Shown here in pieces: positions 19,451 to 28,649 of a DNA stretch of 35,616 nucleotides (the first letter of the stretch is position 1; every line of letters starts with the position of its first letter). Origin of the DNA: Deltaproteobacteria bacterium (GTDB lineage: Bacteria > Myxococcota_A > UBA796 > UBA9615); the NCBI GenBank assembly GCA_023954745.1, contig JAGSHC010000036.1, positions 1 through 35,616 of the forward strand, given 5' to 3'. Both the position numbers and the translations under genes were made by a program. Under the pieces are notes generated by a model, which saw nothing but the letters and a program-made list of their open reading frames with translations, did not search any database and had not been told where the DNA came from.

Positions 19451-21229
19451 GTGGCAGTGCTGGGTGTGCTCGTGGCCAGGGCCGTCGCTGCACCGGTCGA
19501 CCCCTACGGGAGCAACGGCGCGGCCTGGATGGAGCACCTTCAGCGGCTGAACGCCGCCTGGGAGCTGCCCGAGGCGCTGCCCCCCGGGGGCGAGTTCATG
19601 CACCACTGGCTCGCCAGGCTCGACGGCGGTTTTCCCCCGATGCTGCACCTGCTGGCGGTGCCACTCACCTGGCTCACCCGCGGGTCCTTGCTGGGCGTTC
19701 TGCCCCTGACCCTCGGTCTGCTCTTGGTGCTGGCCGGAGCGGTGGGTCGTATCGCCTACGCGATCACTGATCGGCCCCCGGTGGGCGCCGGCGCCTTCGC
19801 AGGCGTGATGCTCGTTCCAGGACTGCACGGGTCCGCGATTCGCTACTACTACGACCTTCCGATGACGGCTCTGTTGTGGGCCGCCCTGGCGGTCCTGGTG
19901 AGTCGTTGGGACCAGGAGCCCGTGAGGGCCGGCCTCGTCGGGGCGGGCCTCGCCCTCGCCGCCTCGTTCACGAAGTGGACGACCCTTCCCTTCCTGCTCT
20001 GTCTCGTCGCCGGGGCGGCCCTCACTCCGCGCCGCTTGCCGGGGGCGCTGGCCGGCCTTCGCAACCCCGGCGCGCGGGGGAAGGCGCTGCTGGTGTGGGG
20101 GCTGGCGTGGTTGATCCCGGTCGGCCTGTATGTGCTCATCCGCGGGCAGAAGAACTCTCTGGGCTTCTCGGCGCGAGAGTCCGGCGTCGTGAACTACGGC
20201 CACCACGAGACCGGCGGGTTCTTCGCCTCGGTGGTCGGGGGGATCGGGGCCCGTCTCGGAGAGCTTCCCTTCCTCTTGGAGAAGCTTGGTGACTATGGCC
20301 TTGGGCTGACCGTGGCGGTGTTCTCGCCGCTGCTCCTCGCGCCGACCCTGGTGCTGTTGGGGATCGCGGCGGCCCGGCGCGCCCCGGGTGGATGGCTCGT
20401 CGCCAGCGCGGTCTTTGGACACATTGGCTTCCTCGTCTTGCTGGTCGACCCCGTCGACGAGCGCTTCCTGATCACCCTGGCCCCGGCGCTGGTGCTCGGG
20501 GCAGCCGTGGGCTGGGGAACTCTCTCCCCGGGCCGGCGGCGACTCAGCGGGGTGGTCATCGCCACGCTCGGGCTGCTCGTGGCCGCGGACCTGCACCACG
20601 GCGTGCCCCTGGGTCCCAACTCGTGGGCACGCAGTCTTCCGTTGTGGGGGACTCCGGGGGCCGATCCGATGCCGCCCCCCATCCGGCCCCGAGGGATCTC
20701 CGCCGCCAGCTCGAGCGCCCACCGCGGTTGGGCTCGCCGGGACGCGGCCTTGGATCCTCGCCAGCCAATGCGCGACGCGCTCCAAGACTGGCTGCGGGGC
20801 TGTGCGCCGACGAAGGTGGCGGCCCTCGACGCCATCGATCTCATCGCGCCCTACGGCGACCACGACTGGATCACCTGGAGCAACCGGCGCTGGTGCATGC
20901 GGGACGAGGACTGCGTGCCCCTGCAGACGACTCCAGTGAACTGGCGCCTCGCGGGCAACGTGACGCCCCCTCCCGGCGTGCGCGCGGTCTTCTTCCTCGA
21001 TGACCCGAGCTTCTCTTGCGAGGGGGCGGACCTGGCGCCAGACACCCTCGTGCTCTCCATCGAGCGCTTCGACGGCCGCGCGCAGCGGGCACCACCCTGT
21101 CCTACTGGGGAGCCTTGGCACCTGGTGGCGCTGGTGCCTGATCCGGAGGGTGGGCCGGGGGTGGGGGCGTGGGCGCGGGCAGGCACGGAGCCGTGCTCTC
21201 GGGGCGTCCCCCCGTCGCCAGTGCGCTGA
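19451..21229 (+). CDS. Polytopic membrane protein, possibly GT-C glycosyltransferase-like
   Basis: The 592-residue protein has roughly 8-10 hydrophobic helices up to about residue 385. A hydrophilic C-terminal domain of ~200 residues follows, with several Cys (RGCAPTKVAAL, RRWCMRDEDC, FSCEGADL). The early segment GGFPPMLHLLAVPLTWL and the large loop before it (VDPYGSNGAAWMEHL) recall GT-C family enzymes such as PMT/ArnT, which transfer sugars from polyprenyl-phosphate donors; this is only a suggestion. The only in-frame start (GTG at 19451) cuts the first helix, since the frame upstream (to 19397) encodes a plausible basic-plus-hydrophobic N-terminus without ATG, GTG or TTG. Its 3' end overlaps the next, opposite-strand gene by 128 bp. 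Confidence 0.75.
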   Translation: MAVLGVLVARAVAAPVDPYGSNGAAWMEHLQRLNAAWELPEALPPGGEFMHHWLARLDGGFPPMLHLLAVPLTWLTRGSLLGVLPLTLGLLLVLAGAVGRIAYAITDRPPVGAGAFAGVMLVPGLHGSAIRYYYDLPMTALLWAALAVLVSRWDQEPVRAGLVGAGLALAASFTKWTTLPFLLCLVAGAALTPRRLPGALAGLRNPGARGKALLVWGLAWLIPVGLYVLIRGQKNSLGFSARESGVVNYGHHETGGFFASVVGGIGARLGELPFLLEKLGDYGLGLTVAVFSPLLLAPTLVLLGIAAARRAPGGWLVASAVFGHIGFLVLLVDPVDERFLITLAPALVLGAAVGWGTLSPGRRRLSGVVIATLGLLVAADLHHGVPLGPNSWARSLPLWGTPGADPMPPPIRPRGISAASSSAHRGWARRDAALDPRQPMRDALQDWLRGCAPTKVAALDAIDLIAPYGDHDWITWSNRRWCMRDEDCVPLQTTPVNWRLAGNVTPPPGVRAVFFLDDPSFSCEGADLAPDTLVLSIERFDGRAQRAPPCPTGEPWHLVALVPDPEGGPGVGAWARAGTEPCSRGVPPSPVR

Positions 21230-23240
21230 CGACGTCGCGCTCGCTCCGAAAGCCACACGCGAAGGTGCGAGCGGCCGATGCGGGGGCGTCCGGCCACCAC
21301 CAGCGGTACTCCGGTGTCGGGGCGCTGTTGGCCCCCGGGCCGAGGTCGCGCCCCACCGCCATGCCCCAGCCGAGGGCGAGTTCTTCGGCGGTGCACGCGG
21401 CGGCGGGGTCCAGCCACTCCATCAACTCCACGGGTCGCATGGTGAACCAGGCCCACTGCCCGGAGGCCACACAGAGGGCGCGGCGTGGAACGCCGGCGGC
21501 GAAGCGTTGCTCGAGCCCGCCGAACCGTCCGTCGAGGCGCTCCAGCGTGCCGTAGGCGATGCCCGTCAGCAGAGCCATCCACGAGGCTTCGTCGGGGACG
21601 GCGCCACGCAGCGCTGCCCCCAGCTCGGCATCCCACCCGGCGGCGCTGGGCCCTCCGTGAAGCATGCGGCAGGGCTCGGGCGACATGGCCACTTGCTCCC
21701 CGAGGCCCTCGAAGAACCAGGCGCGCTCGGCCGGCGCGAGGTCGAGGCCCAGCAATCCGGGTGCGCGGCCCTCGGGCCCACAGGCTCGGTCCGTGAAGTC
21801 CAGCGCGGTGGCCTGGCCGAGCATGCGGAGGAGGGCAGGGGACTCCTCGGGGCGCTCCTTTGCCAGCTGCCGGAGCCCCTTCGGTCCCTCACGGTCGATG
21901 AGCCGTGGACCGAAGGTGTGCCGCTCGGGCCGCGCCGCCCGCAGGGACCCGGCGAAGCGGGACTGCAGCCAGGTGTTGGACTCCTCGTCGGAGGCACCGA
22001 AGTAGAACGCGGCCAGCTTCCAGTGCATGCCCTCGAAGCAGAGCAGCAGGGCCCCGCCCAAGGCGATGCTCGCGGCGAGGGTGCGCACGCGGCGTCGGCG
22101 CGGGGCTCCGGGCGCAAAGGCACTGGCGGCGAGCACCACGAGGTAGGGCCAGATGGGCGCGATGTAGTCCACCTCGACCTCGAGGCCGGCGAAGAGGACC
22201 GCGGAGCACTGCACCAGGGGAACGAGCACACAGGTTGCTTGTACGAGGCGCAGGCCGCGGTTGGCCGTCGGCTCGCTGGGAGACGTCAGCGCGATCCCTC
22301 CAATGACGGCGAGGACGAGCAGGAGGGCGGGGTATGCGTAGAGCAGGACCCCCTCGCTCATGGGGACCAGACCCCACAGGTCCGGCCCGGAGACCCGAAA
22401 CCCCGTGGGCAGAGCGAAGTCGATGAGCTGACCGAGCCTCTCGCTGAACGGCGCCGTCATCTCGATGCCCGACCGGTCCTCAGCCCACAGCGTTCCGCGG
22501 GAGAAGGCCTTTCGGATGACCCCATCCTCGCCATCGCTCACTCCGAGCACCGCGAAGGTGGCGAGGGACGCCAGCAGGCCCCCCGCCATCGCCGATCCTC
22601 GGGCGAGGCGCCCCCGGGACCACATCACCAGCGCCAGGCCGAGCACCACCGCCCCACGCACGCCGCCGTCGAGCATGTACCCCGCGGCGAGCCCCACGAG
22701 AGCGCCGGCGAGCCCCGCCCGGACGAGCGCCCCACGCCCGCGTCCGTCGGCTCCGGGAGCCGCGACGAGGAGCAGCGCGAGCCCCACGAAGAGATCGCAG
22801 TCATCGTGGTTGGTGGAGCCCTTCTGGGCGTAGTGGGCGAGCATCGGGGGAGCCAGCACGAAGAGGGCCCCGGCGCTCGCTGCGCCCTTCCACCCCGCGG
22901 CTCGGCTGGCGAGCAAGGTGAAGACGAGGGCCACCGCCGCATGCAGGGTGAGGCTGCAGAGCCGCAAGCTGCCGACCTCGGGGCCAGCCAGGGCGATGAC
23001 CGGTGCGCACCAGGCACCAAAGACGAACGTGCAGCCTTGATGAGGCTGGGGGAGGTAGTCGGCCGGTGGGCCCAAAAGCCCCGACACGAGGTGGGCAGCG
23101 AAGAGACCGAACTGGTCCATCTCCGTGGTCCCCCAGTCCGGCTCGAACAGCAGGATCGGGAGACGCACCGCGAAGAACGCTGCCATGGTCACGAGGGCGA
23201 CGAGACCGATCCGCGAGCTGGGGGTGAGGGGACCGGGCAT
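21102..23240 (-). CDS. Large polytopic membrane protein, GT-C-like, unknown substrate
   Basis: This 712-residue protein has an N-terminal membrane helix (LVALVTMAAFFAVRLPILLF) followed by an acidic loop (EPDWGTTEMDQFGLF), then about nine helices. A ~300-residue soluble C-terminal region ends in a Pro/Ala-rich tail (PAPTPPPPAHPP). The acidic first loop and topology resemble GT-C glycosyltransferases, but I cannot name a family. It faces the gene at 19451-21229 tail to tail. Both have the same architecture (membrane half, Cys-containing soluble half), so they may be distant relatives or functionally linked. The ATG at 23240 lies about 60 bp from the divergent hydrolase. Confidence 0.75.
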   Translation of the reverse strand: MPGPLTPSSRIGLVALVTMAAFFAVRLPILLFEPDWGTTEMDQFGLFAAHLVSGLLGPPADYLPQPHQGCTFVFGAWCAPVIALAGPEVGSLRLCSLTLHAAVALVFTLLASRAAGWKGAASAGALFVLAPPMLAHYAQKGSTNHDDCDLFVGLALLLVAAPGADGRGRGALVRAGLAGALVGLAAGYMLDGGVRGAVVLGLALVMWSRGRLARGSAMAGGLLASLATFAVLGVSDGEDGVIRKAFSRGTLWAEDRSGIEMTAPFSERLGQLIDFALPTGFRVSGPDLWGLVPMSEGVLLYAYPALLLVLAVIGGIALTSPSEPTANRGLRLVQATCVLVPLVQCSAVLFAGLEVEVDYIAPIWPYLVVLAASAFAPGAPRRRRVRTLAASIALGGALLLCFEGMHWKLAAFYFGASDEESNTWLQSRFAGSLRAARPERHTFGPRLIDREGPKGLRQLAKERPEESPALLRMLGQATALDFTDRACGPEGRAPGLLGLDLAPAERAWFFEGLGEQVAMSPEPCRMLHGGPSAAGWDAELGAALRGAVPDEASWMALLTGIAYGTLERLDGRFGGLEQRFAAGVPRRALCVASGQWAWFTMRPVELMEWLDPAAACTAEELALGWGMAVGRDLGPGANSAPTPEYRWWWPDAPASAARTFACGFRSERDVVSALATGGRPESTAPCLPAPTPPPPAHPPDQAPAPPGAKAPQ

Positions 23241-23299
23241 GCGCAGGGGGATGATAGCTTTGCTGGATCAGGGCGACGTCGACCGCCCTCGGAGAGTCT

Positions 23300-24406
23300 G
23301 TGCGCACCCCTCTTCTCCTCGTGGGCATTCTCGCGCTCGCTGCCCGACCGGCGGTGGCGGAGCCTCTCTGTGCGGCGTCGGATGTTCGGTTGGAGGAGCG
23401 GGTCGCCACCGCGACTGAGACGAGCTGCCACGCGCTGGGGTGGACCCGATGTGCCTTGGGTTACGAGGTCTTCCTGTCCCATCCCGAGGTCATGGAACAC
23501 GCCGCTCCCTGGTCGGACTGTGGCTCCCAGATCCAGTCGATCGCCGAGTGGGGGATGCTCGGCCTCGCGCCCGAGGGCTGGCCGGCCGCCGAGGTGGGTG
23601 TCTCCGATGTGGGAGCCACGTTGCTAGAGACCACCAATCTCGACTTTCTCTTCGACGCCGAGGCCCTCGCGCGCCGCCCGCTCGAGAGCGTGGTCTTGTC
23701 CGAGTCCACGGAGACGAGCTCGAGCGGCGCCACCTATCTGCAGAGGCGCTTGCTGCTCCGCGACCCCTTCGTGGGCGAGATCCCGGCTCTCCTGTTGCTG
23801 CCACCCGGAACAGGCTCCGTGCCCGCGGTGGTCGCGCTGCCGGGGCACGGGGAGGACCCCGAGGCGTTTCGAGACCTGCGCATGGGCCAGTTCTTCCCCG
23901 AGCAGGGTCTCGCGCTGTTGATCGTGGGGTTTCGGGCGTGGACGCGGCCGGAGGAGGACCATCGCTTGTCGGCGACGTTCCTCTGCGCCGGCTTCTCCCT
24001 GGCCATGGTGAGAGCCTACGAGGCCCTCGTCGCCCTCCGCTACCTGCAGGCGTCCTCGCGGACGTGCGGTCAGCGGTTGGGCGTCATCGGACACAGTGGA
24101 GGTGCATCGACCGGCAACTTGCTCGCCTGGCTCGAGGTCAATCCCGCGGTGGCCCACGTCACCGACCTGCAGGCGGAGTACCTCACCAGCGACGAGCTGG
24201 GGATGATCGACTGCGAGACTCACCCCGGGCTGCACGCGCACTGGGAGTCGGTGGTGTGGTTCGACGGGGCGCCGCGGGCGATTCTGGAGGTCCCCTACCA
24301 GTTCGGGGGGACGATGGAGAACGAGTACCCCCCAGACCCCGAAGACCCCGCCAGCACCTCGCTCTTCATGCCCTTTCTCCTCGAGCACTTGACGCCCACC
24401 CCCTGA
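23300..24406 (+). CDS. Secreted alpha/beta hydrolase (esterase/dienelactone hydrolase-like)
   Basis: The 368-residue product starts at a GTG and has a signal peptide (LLLVGILALAARPAVA, cleaved before EP). The alpha/beta-hydrolase core spans roughly residues 140-360. It has the strand/oxyanion region AVVALPGHGEDPEAFR and the nucleophile elbow GHSGGAS with Ser266. The acid and His are probably in the C-terminal third, but I cannot pinpoint them; note the absence of an obvious late GxxH motif. Residues 20-100 hold several Cys that could form disulfides in the periplasm. The substrate may be an ester such as an acetylated polymer. The starch cassette follows after about 280 bases but has its own start. 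Confidence 0.75.
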   Translation: MRTPLLLVGILALAARPAVAEPLCAASDVRLEERVATATETSCHALGWTRCALGYEVFLSHPEVMEHAAPWSDCGSQIQSIAEWGMLGLAPEGWPAAEVGVSDVGATLLETTNLDFLFDAEALARRPLESVVLSESTETSSSGATYLQRRLLLRDPFVGEIPALLLLPPGTGSVPAVVALPGHGEDPEAFRDLRMGQFFPEQGLALLIVGFRAWTRPEEDHRLSATFLCAGFSLAMVRAYEALVALRYLQASSRTCGQRLGVIGHSGGASTGNLLAWLEVNPAVAHVTDLQAEYLTSDELGMIDCETHPGLHAHWESVVWFDGAPRAILEVPYQFGGTMENEYPPDPEDPASTSLFMPFLLEHLTPTP

Positions 24407-24469
24407 GGTCCTCGGCTCGGGCGGAGTGCGTCCCGCGCACGCGGCGCCCCGGTGTGGTTCGATCCTGCG

Positions 24470-24649
24470 GTGTCGACCCCGCGCCCCCTCCGCGCTCTCT
24501 GGACCGCGTCGCTGCGCCTCCTGAGCGTTCTCGGCGCCGTGAGCGCGCGCTGGGCCGGGAGCGTGGGAATGGTGCTCCTGGCGCCAGCCTGCATCTGGCA
24601 GCTGATGCGGCACACAAAAACTCCGACCACCGCCCAGACGCTCGTGTAG
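24470..24649 (+). CDS. Possible small membrane protein
   Basis: A short frame from a GTG encodes about 59 residues with a basic N-terminus (TPRPLRALWTASLRLL) and a hydrophobic stretch (GSVGMVLLAPACIWQL), followed by a short polar tail. It fills most of the largest gene-free gap (24407-24686). There is no clear ribosome binding site and no recognised family, so it may be spurious. Otherwise I see nothing firm in this gap. Confidence 0.25.
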   Translation: MSTPRPLRALWTASLRLLSVLGAVSARWAGSVGMVLLAPACIWQLMRHTKTPTTAQTLV

Positions 24650-24686
24650 TGTGCGGCCGGGAGGCGTGACTCAGGATAGAGTGACT

Positions 24687-27146
24687 ATGGCGAACGCACT
24701 GACCAGAACTGGCTTTCTCTGCATGGCGCTGCTTCTCGCGGCGTGTCCGTCCGACGGCGTGCGGCTCTATCACACGGAGCCGATTGCCCCGCAGTTGACT
24801 CGGGAAGACGTCGAGAACCTCGAGCACATGGGCCCGGTCCTCACCGAGACGGGCGTCAACTTCGCCATCTACAGCGAGAACGCGACCCGCATCGACGTCC
24901 TGCTCTTCGATGACCCCGAGCTCGAGACTCCCGCGCAGCAGTTCGAGATGCTTCCCATCCGCGAGGGCAGCCCGGTGTGGAGCCTGTACGTGGAGGGGGT
25001 CGGCCTCGGCCAGCACTACGGCTACGTCGCCTGGGGACCCAACTGGGAGTACGACGAGGAGTGGTTCCCCGGGGCCATCGACGGCTTCATCGCCGACGTG
25101 GACTCCTTCGGCAATCGCTTCAACCCCAACAAGCTGCTCATCGACCCCTATGCCCTCGCCCTGCACCGCGACCACGACTGGACCCGGGGCAGCACGGCCT
25201 CTGGACCCGGCCGCACGTCGTCCACCTGGGCAGCGGGCTCGAAGTCCGTGGTGGTGCGCAGCGAGTACGAGTGGTCCGCTGAGGAAGACGCGTGGCGGAC
25301 GGGGCGCGCAGCCAACACGCTGCCAGGGCACGACTGGCACGAGCAGATCGTCTACGAGGTCCACCCCAAGGGCTTCACCGCCGACCCGGCGTCCGGCGTC
25401 GACCATCCCGGGACCTACCGCGGAATCGGTGAGCACGCCCAGTACCTCGCGGATCTGGGGGTCACGGCCGTCGAGCTTCTGCCCATTCACGAGAAGCCCC
25501 TCGACGGTGGGTACTGGGGCTACAACAACACCAGCTTCTTCGCCCCCGAGCTGTCCTACGCCTTCGATCGGCGGCCTCGCGAGGTCGTCGACGAGTTCAA
25601 GTGGATGGTGGACCAGCTCCACCAGGCCGGCATCGAGGTGTGGATGGATGTCGTCTACAACCACACGGGTGAGGGCGGGCTCTGGCGCGAGCGCATCTAC
25701 CAGACCGACACGTCGCTGGACCCCACGACGGATGCGTCCTTCTACAACTTCGACCCCCACGAGACGGCAGGGATCTACAACTTCCGGGGCATCGACAACG
25801 CCGCGTACTACGCCCTGGAGGAGTCGGGTCTCACCTACTGGAACAACACCGGGGTGGGGAACCAGACGCGGCCGAACCACACGCCCATGCGCCGGCTCAT
25901 CCTCGACTCTCTGCAGTACTACGTCGAAGAGATGCACGTCGATGGGTTCCGCTTCGACCTGGCGGGCATCCTCGGCGAGCGCGACCTGGACTACAACAAC
26001 TGGGACGACCCGGCCAACACGGTCCTCCAGGCCATCAGTGACGCGCCGTTCGTGCAGGACAACAACGTGCGCATCGTCGCCGAGCCCTGGACCGCGGGAG
26101 GCAACTACGGGTCTCTCATCGGGGCGTACCCCGCCGCGACGAACGGTCATGGGTCTGGGTGGGGCGAGTGGAACGCGCGCTTCCGGGACTGGTGGCGAGA
26201 CTTCGTCAACGACGACAACTGGCGCCTGAACACCCCCATCAGTGAGGACTGGAGCACGTCCGCTGACGGCGGCTTCGTGATGACCGGCTCGTCGTCGTAC
26301 TACGACCACAATGGCCGCAAGCCCTGGCACAGCCAGAACTTCATCACCATTCACGACGGGTTCACGATGTACGACCTGTTCACCTACGAGGAGAAGGTGA
26401 ACGGCTGCGGTCCCCTCAACCCCGTGTGTTGTGACGACCCCGCCTCGGCCTGGTGTGACCAGGAGAGCGGCGACGACCACAACCGCTCGCGCGACTGGGG
26501 CATGTCCCAGGCCGGTGAGGCGACGAAGCGCCAGATGATGCGCAACATGTACGCGGCGATGATGATCAGCCACGGCACGCCGCTGCTCCTCGGCGGCGAC
26601 GAGTGGGCGCGCACCCAGCTGGGCAACAACAACGCCTACTCGACCCAGGCCGACAACGAGTGGAACTGGTTCCAGTGGGGCGCGTGGCAGCAAGACGACG
26701 CGCGGGTCCGCATGCACGACTTCGTGCGTCAGATCATCCAGGTGCGCAAGGACCACATGTACGCGTTCGCGCCCCAGGACTGGGGGACTGGCGCGCCCTT
26801 CTCCTGGCGCAACGCCAACAACTCCGGGGACCCAGACTGGGGGGCGCGGAACCTGATGATTCACTACTACGACGCGACCTTCGGTCCCGAGATCGCGATC
26901 CTCGTGAACCTCGAGCGCGGCCCGGTGGAGTTCACGCTCCCCGAGGGCCGTAGCTGGGCACGTCTCATCGACACGCAGCTGTGGTTCGACAACGAGGACC
27001 CCAACGACACCGCGGACTACTTCGACCAGACCGGGGCCGACCCCCGCAGCTCCTGGAACGCGAGCCTCGGCGAGGAAGCCATCGCGATCCCCGACGGCAG
27101 CTACGGCGCCGCGGCCAACTCCATCGTCATCCTCGAGGCCCGGTAA
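24687..27146 (+). CDS. Lipoprotein GH13 debranching enzyme (isoamylase/pullulanase-like)
   Basis: The product (819 residues from the ATG at 24687) has a lipobox LAAC with Cys20, so it is a lipid-anchored envelope enzyme. An N-terminal CBM48-like domain (TETGVNFAIYSENATRIDVLLF) is followed by a GH13 TIM barrel. The barrel shows DVVYNHTG (Asp321, His326), the nucleophile Asp424 in GFRFDLAG, the acid/base Glu466 in IVAEPW and Asp557 in TIHDGFT. The domain order and the YHPKGFT-like start of the barrel (VYEVHPKGFTADP) are those of isoamylases and glycogen-debranching enzymes, cutting alpha-1,6 branches. A Cys-rich insertion (CGPLNPVCCDDP) fits an extracytoplasmic location. It is the first gene of the starch cassette, four bases before the porin gene. 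Confidence 0.92.
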   Translation: MANALTRTGFLCMALLLAACPSDGVRLYHTEPIAPQLTREDVENLEHMGPVLTETGVNFAIYSENATRIDVLLFDDPELETPAQQFEMLPIREGSPVWSLYVEGVGLGQHYGYVAWGPNWEYDEEWFPGAIDGFIADVDSFGNRFNPNKLLIDPYALALHRDHDWTRGSTASGPGRTSSTWAAGSKSVVVRSEYEWSAEEDAWRTGRAANTLPGHDWHEQIVYEVHPKGFTADPASGVDHPGTYRGIGEHAQYLADLGVTAVELLPIHEKPLDGGYWGYNNTSFFAPELSYAFDRRPREVVDEFKWMVDQLHQAGIEVWMDVVYNHTGEGGLWRERIYQTDTSLDPTTDASFYNFDPHETAGIYNFRGIDNAAYYALEESGLTYWNNTGVGNQTRPNHTPMRRLILDSLQYYVEEMHVDGFRFDLAGILGERDLDYNNWDDPANTVLQAISDAPFVQDNNVRIVAEPWTAGGNYGSLIGAYPAATNGHGSGWGEWNARFRDWWRDFVNDDNWRLNTPISEDWSTSADGGFVMTGSSSYYDHNGRKPWHSQNFITIHDGFTMYDLFTYEEKVNGCGPLNPVCCDDPASAWCDQESGDDHNRSRDWGMSQAGEATKRQMMRNMYAAMMISHGTPLLLGGDEWARTQLGNNNAYSTQADNEWNWFQWGAWQQDDARVRMHDFVRQIIQVRKDHMYAFAPQDWGTGAPFSWRNANNSGDPDWGARNLMIHYYDATFGPEIAILVNLERGPVEFTLPEGRSWARLIDTQLWFDNEDPNDTADYFDQTGADPRSSWNASLGEEAIAIPDGSYGAAANSIVILEAR

Positions 27147-27150
27147 CTCC

Positions 27151-28647
27151 GTGAGATCCCGACTGCTCGGCGCCGCGCTGGCGCTGCTCTTCTTGCTGCC
27201 TGCCAGCGCTCTGGCCGAGTCGAGCTATCGCCCGGCGAGCGTCGGTGGGTACTTCCGTCTGATGGCTCGCCCGGACTTCCAGGGCGGCAATGGGCGGCTG
27301 GGCTACTGGAACCTGTACGGGCGCCTGCTCAATGAGGCTCCGTGGGCGGCGGTGGAGCTCCGGCTGCACCTGCTCCCACAGCAGCCGGGCACGAAGGAGA
27401 TCTGGACGAACCTCGTCATGCGGATCGAGGGCGGCTCGGTGCGCAACGCCAGCGAGAGCAACGGGTCCCTGGGCGAGTTCCAGTTCTCCCAGCTCTACGC
27501 CGAGGCGGGCAACGTGCTGCTCGAGGACGTCACCTGGCGACTGGGCACCCTGCAGTATTGGTACGGCGACCTCGGGCTCTACGACATGCGCCCCGCCGAG
27601 ATCTTCTTCCAGACCCTCGGGCTGTCGATGAAGCTCAACAAGGGGCCCCTCGAAGTGATGGTGGGCGTCGGGGACTCGGGGTTCGCGCAGCGGGGATTCC
27701 AGTACAGCACCGTGATCTCCGGGGGCGGCGCCTTCCGGCTGCGCGCGCCGCGCCACTTCGAGTTCGGCTTCGGCGGTCAGGTGAACTGGGAGCCCAAGGT
27801 CGCTGGGAACCGCAACGCGCCTCACACCACGCCCGGCGTCGGGTACGAGGAGTGGGTGCGCGGCGAGATCGTGCAGAACTACCTGCAGGCCAACCCGGGG
27901 CAGGAAGACTTCTTCCCGAAGCCCGAGGCCACCGCCAACGTCTCCTGGAAGGGCGTGGGCTACATCGGCTTCGGCGACCTCGGTCCCATCCGCTGGAACT
28001 CGCTCTTCGCGAACATCCAGCTGACGCACCCGGACCAGCGCACGACGGAGACCTTCGAGGGGCGGGAGTACGACATCTACGTCGCCGACCTCACTGACGA
28101 GCGCTTCCAGCTGACCCTCGGTGACGAGCTGCAGATGCAGCTGGTGCCGAACCGGCTCGACCTCTCCTTGGCCGTGCTCTACGGCAACCACTGGGACGCC
28201 GACAACGACGAGGTCAGCCCGTCGGACCACGACCGGGAGTACCTCAGCTCCGTCCTCCGGGTGCAGGTCTACATCACGCCGACGGTGCACTTGCTCGTCG
28301 AGTCGAGCATCGCCTGGGAGAAGAGCCGCAACGGCAATGCCTACCGCAACGCCGCGGACTCCATCTTCGAGAACACCGGGGGACTCACGGACAGCCGCGG
28401 CCTGGAATACGGAGACTCGGACCAGCGCACGACCTGGCAGGGGAAGGGCGGCTTCGTGTTGAACCCCCTCGGTCCAGGCATGTACGTCCGACCGTCCCTT
28501 CGTCTGCTGTACGGCATCCAGTACTCCACCCAGAACAACGCCTTCGGCAACAGCTTCGTCGAGACGCCATCGCAGTTTGCGCAGTTCGAGACGGTGGAGC
28601 GCCACTGGCACCACATGATCGCTCTCGAAGCGGAGGCCTGGTTCTAG
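27151..28647 (+). CDS. Outer-membrane porin, maltoporin/carbohydrate-porin-like
   Basis: This 498-residue protein has a GTG start, a signal peptide ending ASALAES, and alternating amphipathic beta strands rich in Tyr, Trp and Gly (GGYFRLMARPDFQGG, GYWNLYGRLLN). A terminal Phe (EAEAWF) is the usual sign of an outer-membrane beta-barrel recognised by the Bam machinery. Length and placement between two amylolytic lipoproteins suggest a maltodextrin porin of LamB type, though pairwise likeness to LamB is not obvious by eye. It starts four bases after the upstream stop and two bases before the next ATG, so it is co-translated with both. Confidence 0.82.
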   Translation: MRSRLLGAALALLFLLPASALAESSYRPASVGGYFRLMARPDFQGGNGRLGYWNLYGRLLNEAPWAAVELRLHLLPQQPGTKEIWTNLVMRIEGGSVRNASESNGSLGEFQFSQLYAEAGNVLLEDVTWRLGTLQYWYGDLGLYDMRPAEIFFQTLGLSMKLNKGPLEVMVGVGDSGFAQRGFQYSTVISGGGAFRLRAPRHFEFGFGGQVNWEPKVAGNRNAPHTTPGVGYEEWVRGEIVQNYLQANPGQEDFFPKPEATANVSWKGVGYIGFGDLGPIRWNSLFANIQLTHPDQRTTETFEGREYDIYVADLTDERFQLTLGDELQMQLVPNRLDLSLAVLYGNHWDADNDEVSPSDHDREYLSSVLRVQVYITPTVHLLVESSIAWEKSRNGNAYRNAADSIFENTGGLTDSRGLEYGDSDQRTTWQGKGGFVLNPLGPGMYVRPSLRLLYGIQYSTQNNAFGNSFVETPSQFAQFETVERHWHHMIALEAEAWF

Positions 28648-28649
28648 CC

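Noticed and set aside
24366-26864. An 832-codon open frame on the minus strand
   Set aside because: It is the antisense shadow of the GH13 debranching enzyme, whose catalytic residues are all present. The shadow product has no domain-like features.
27151-28647. Naming the porin lamB
   Set aside because: The barrel features and context fit, but I could not recognise specific LamB sequence motifs, so the symbol is withheld.
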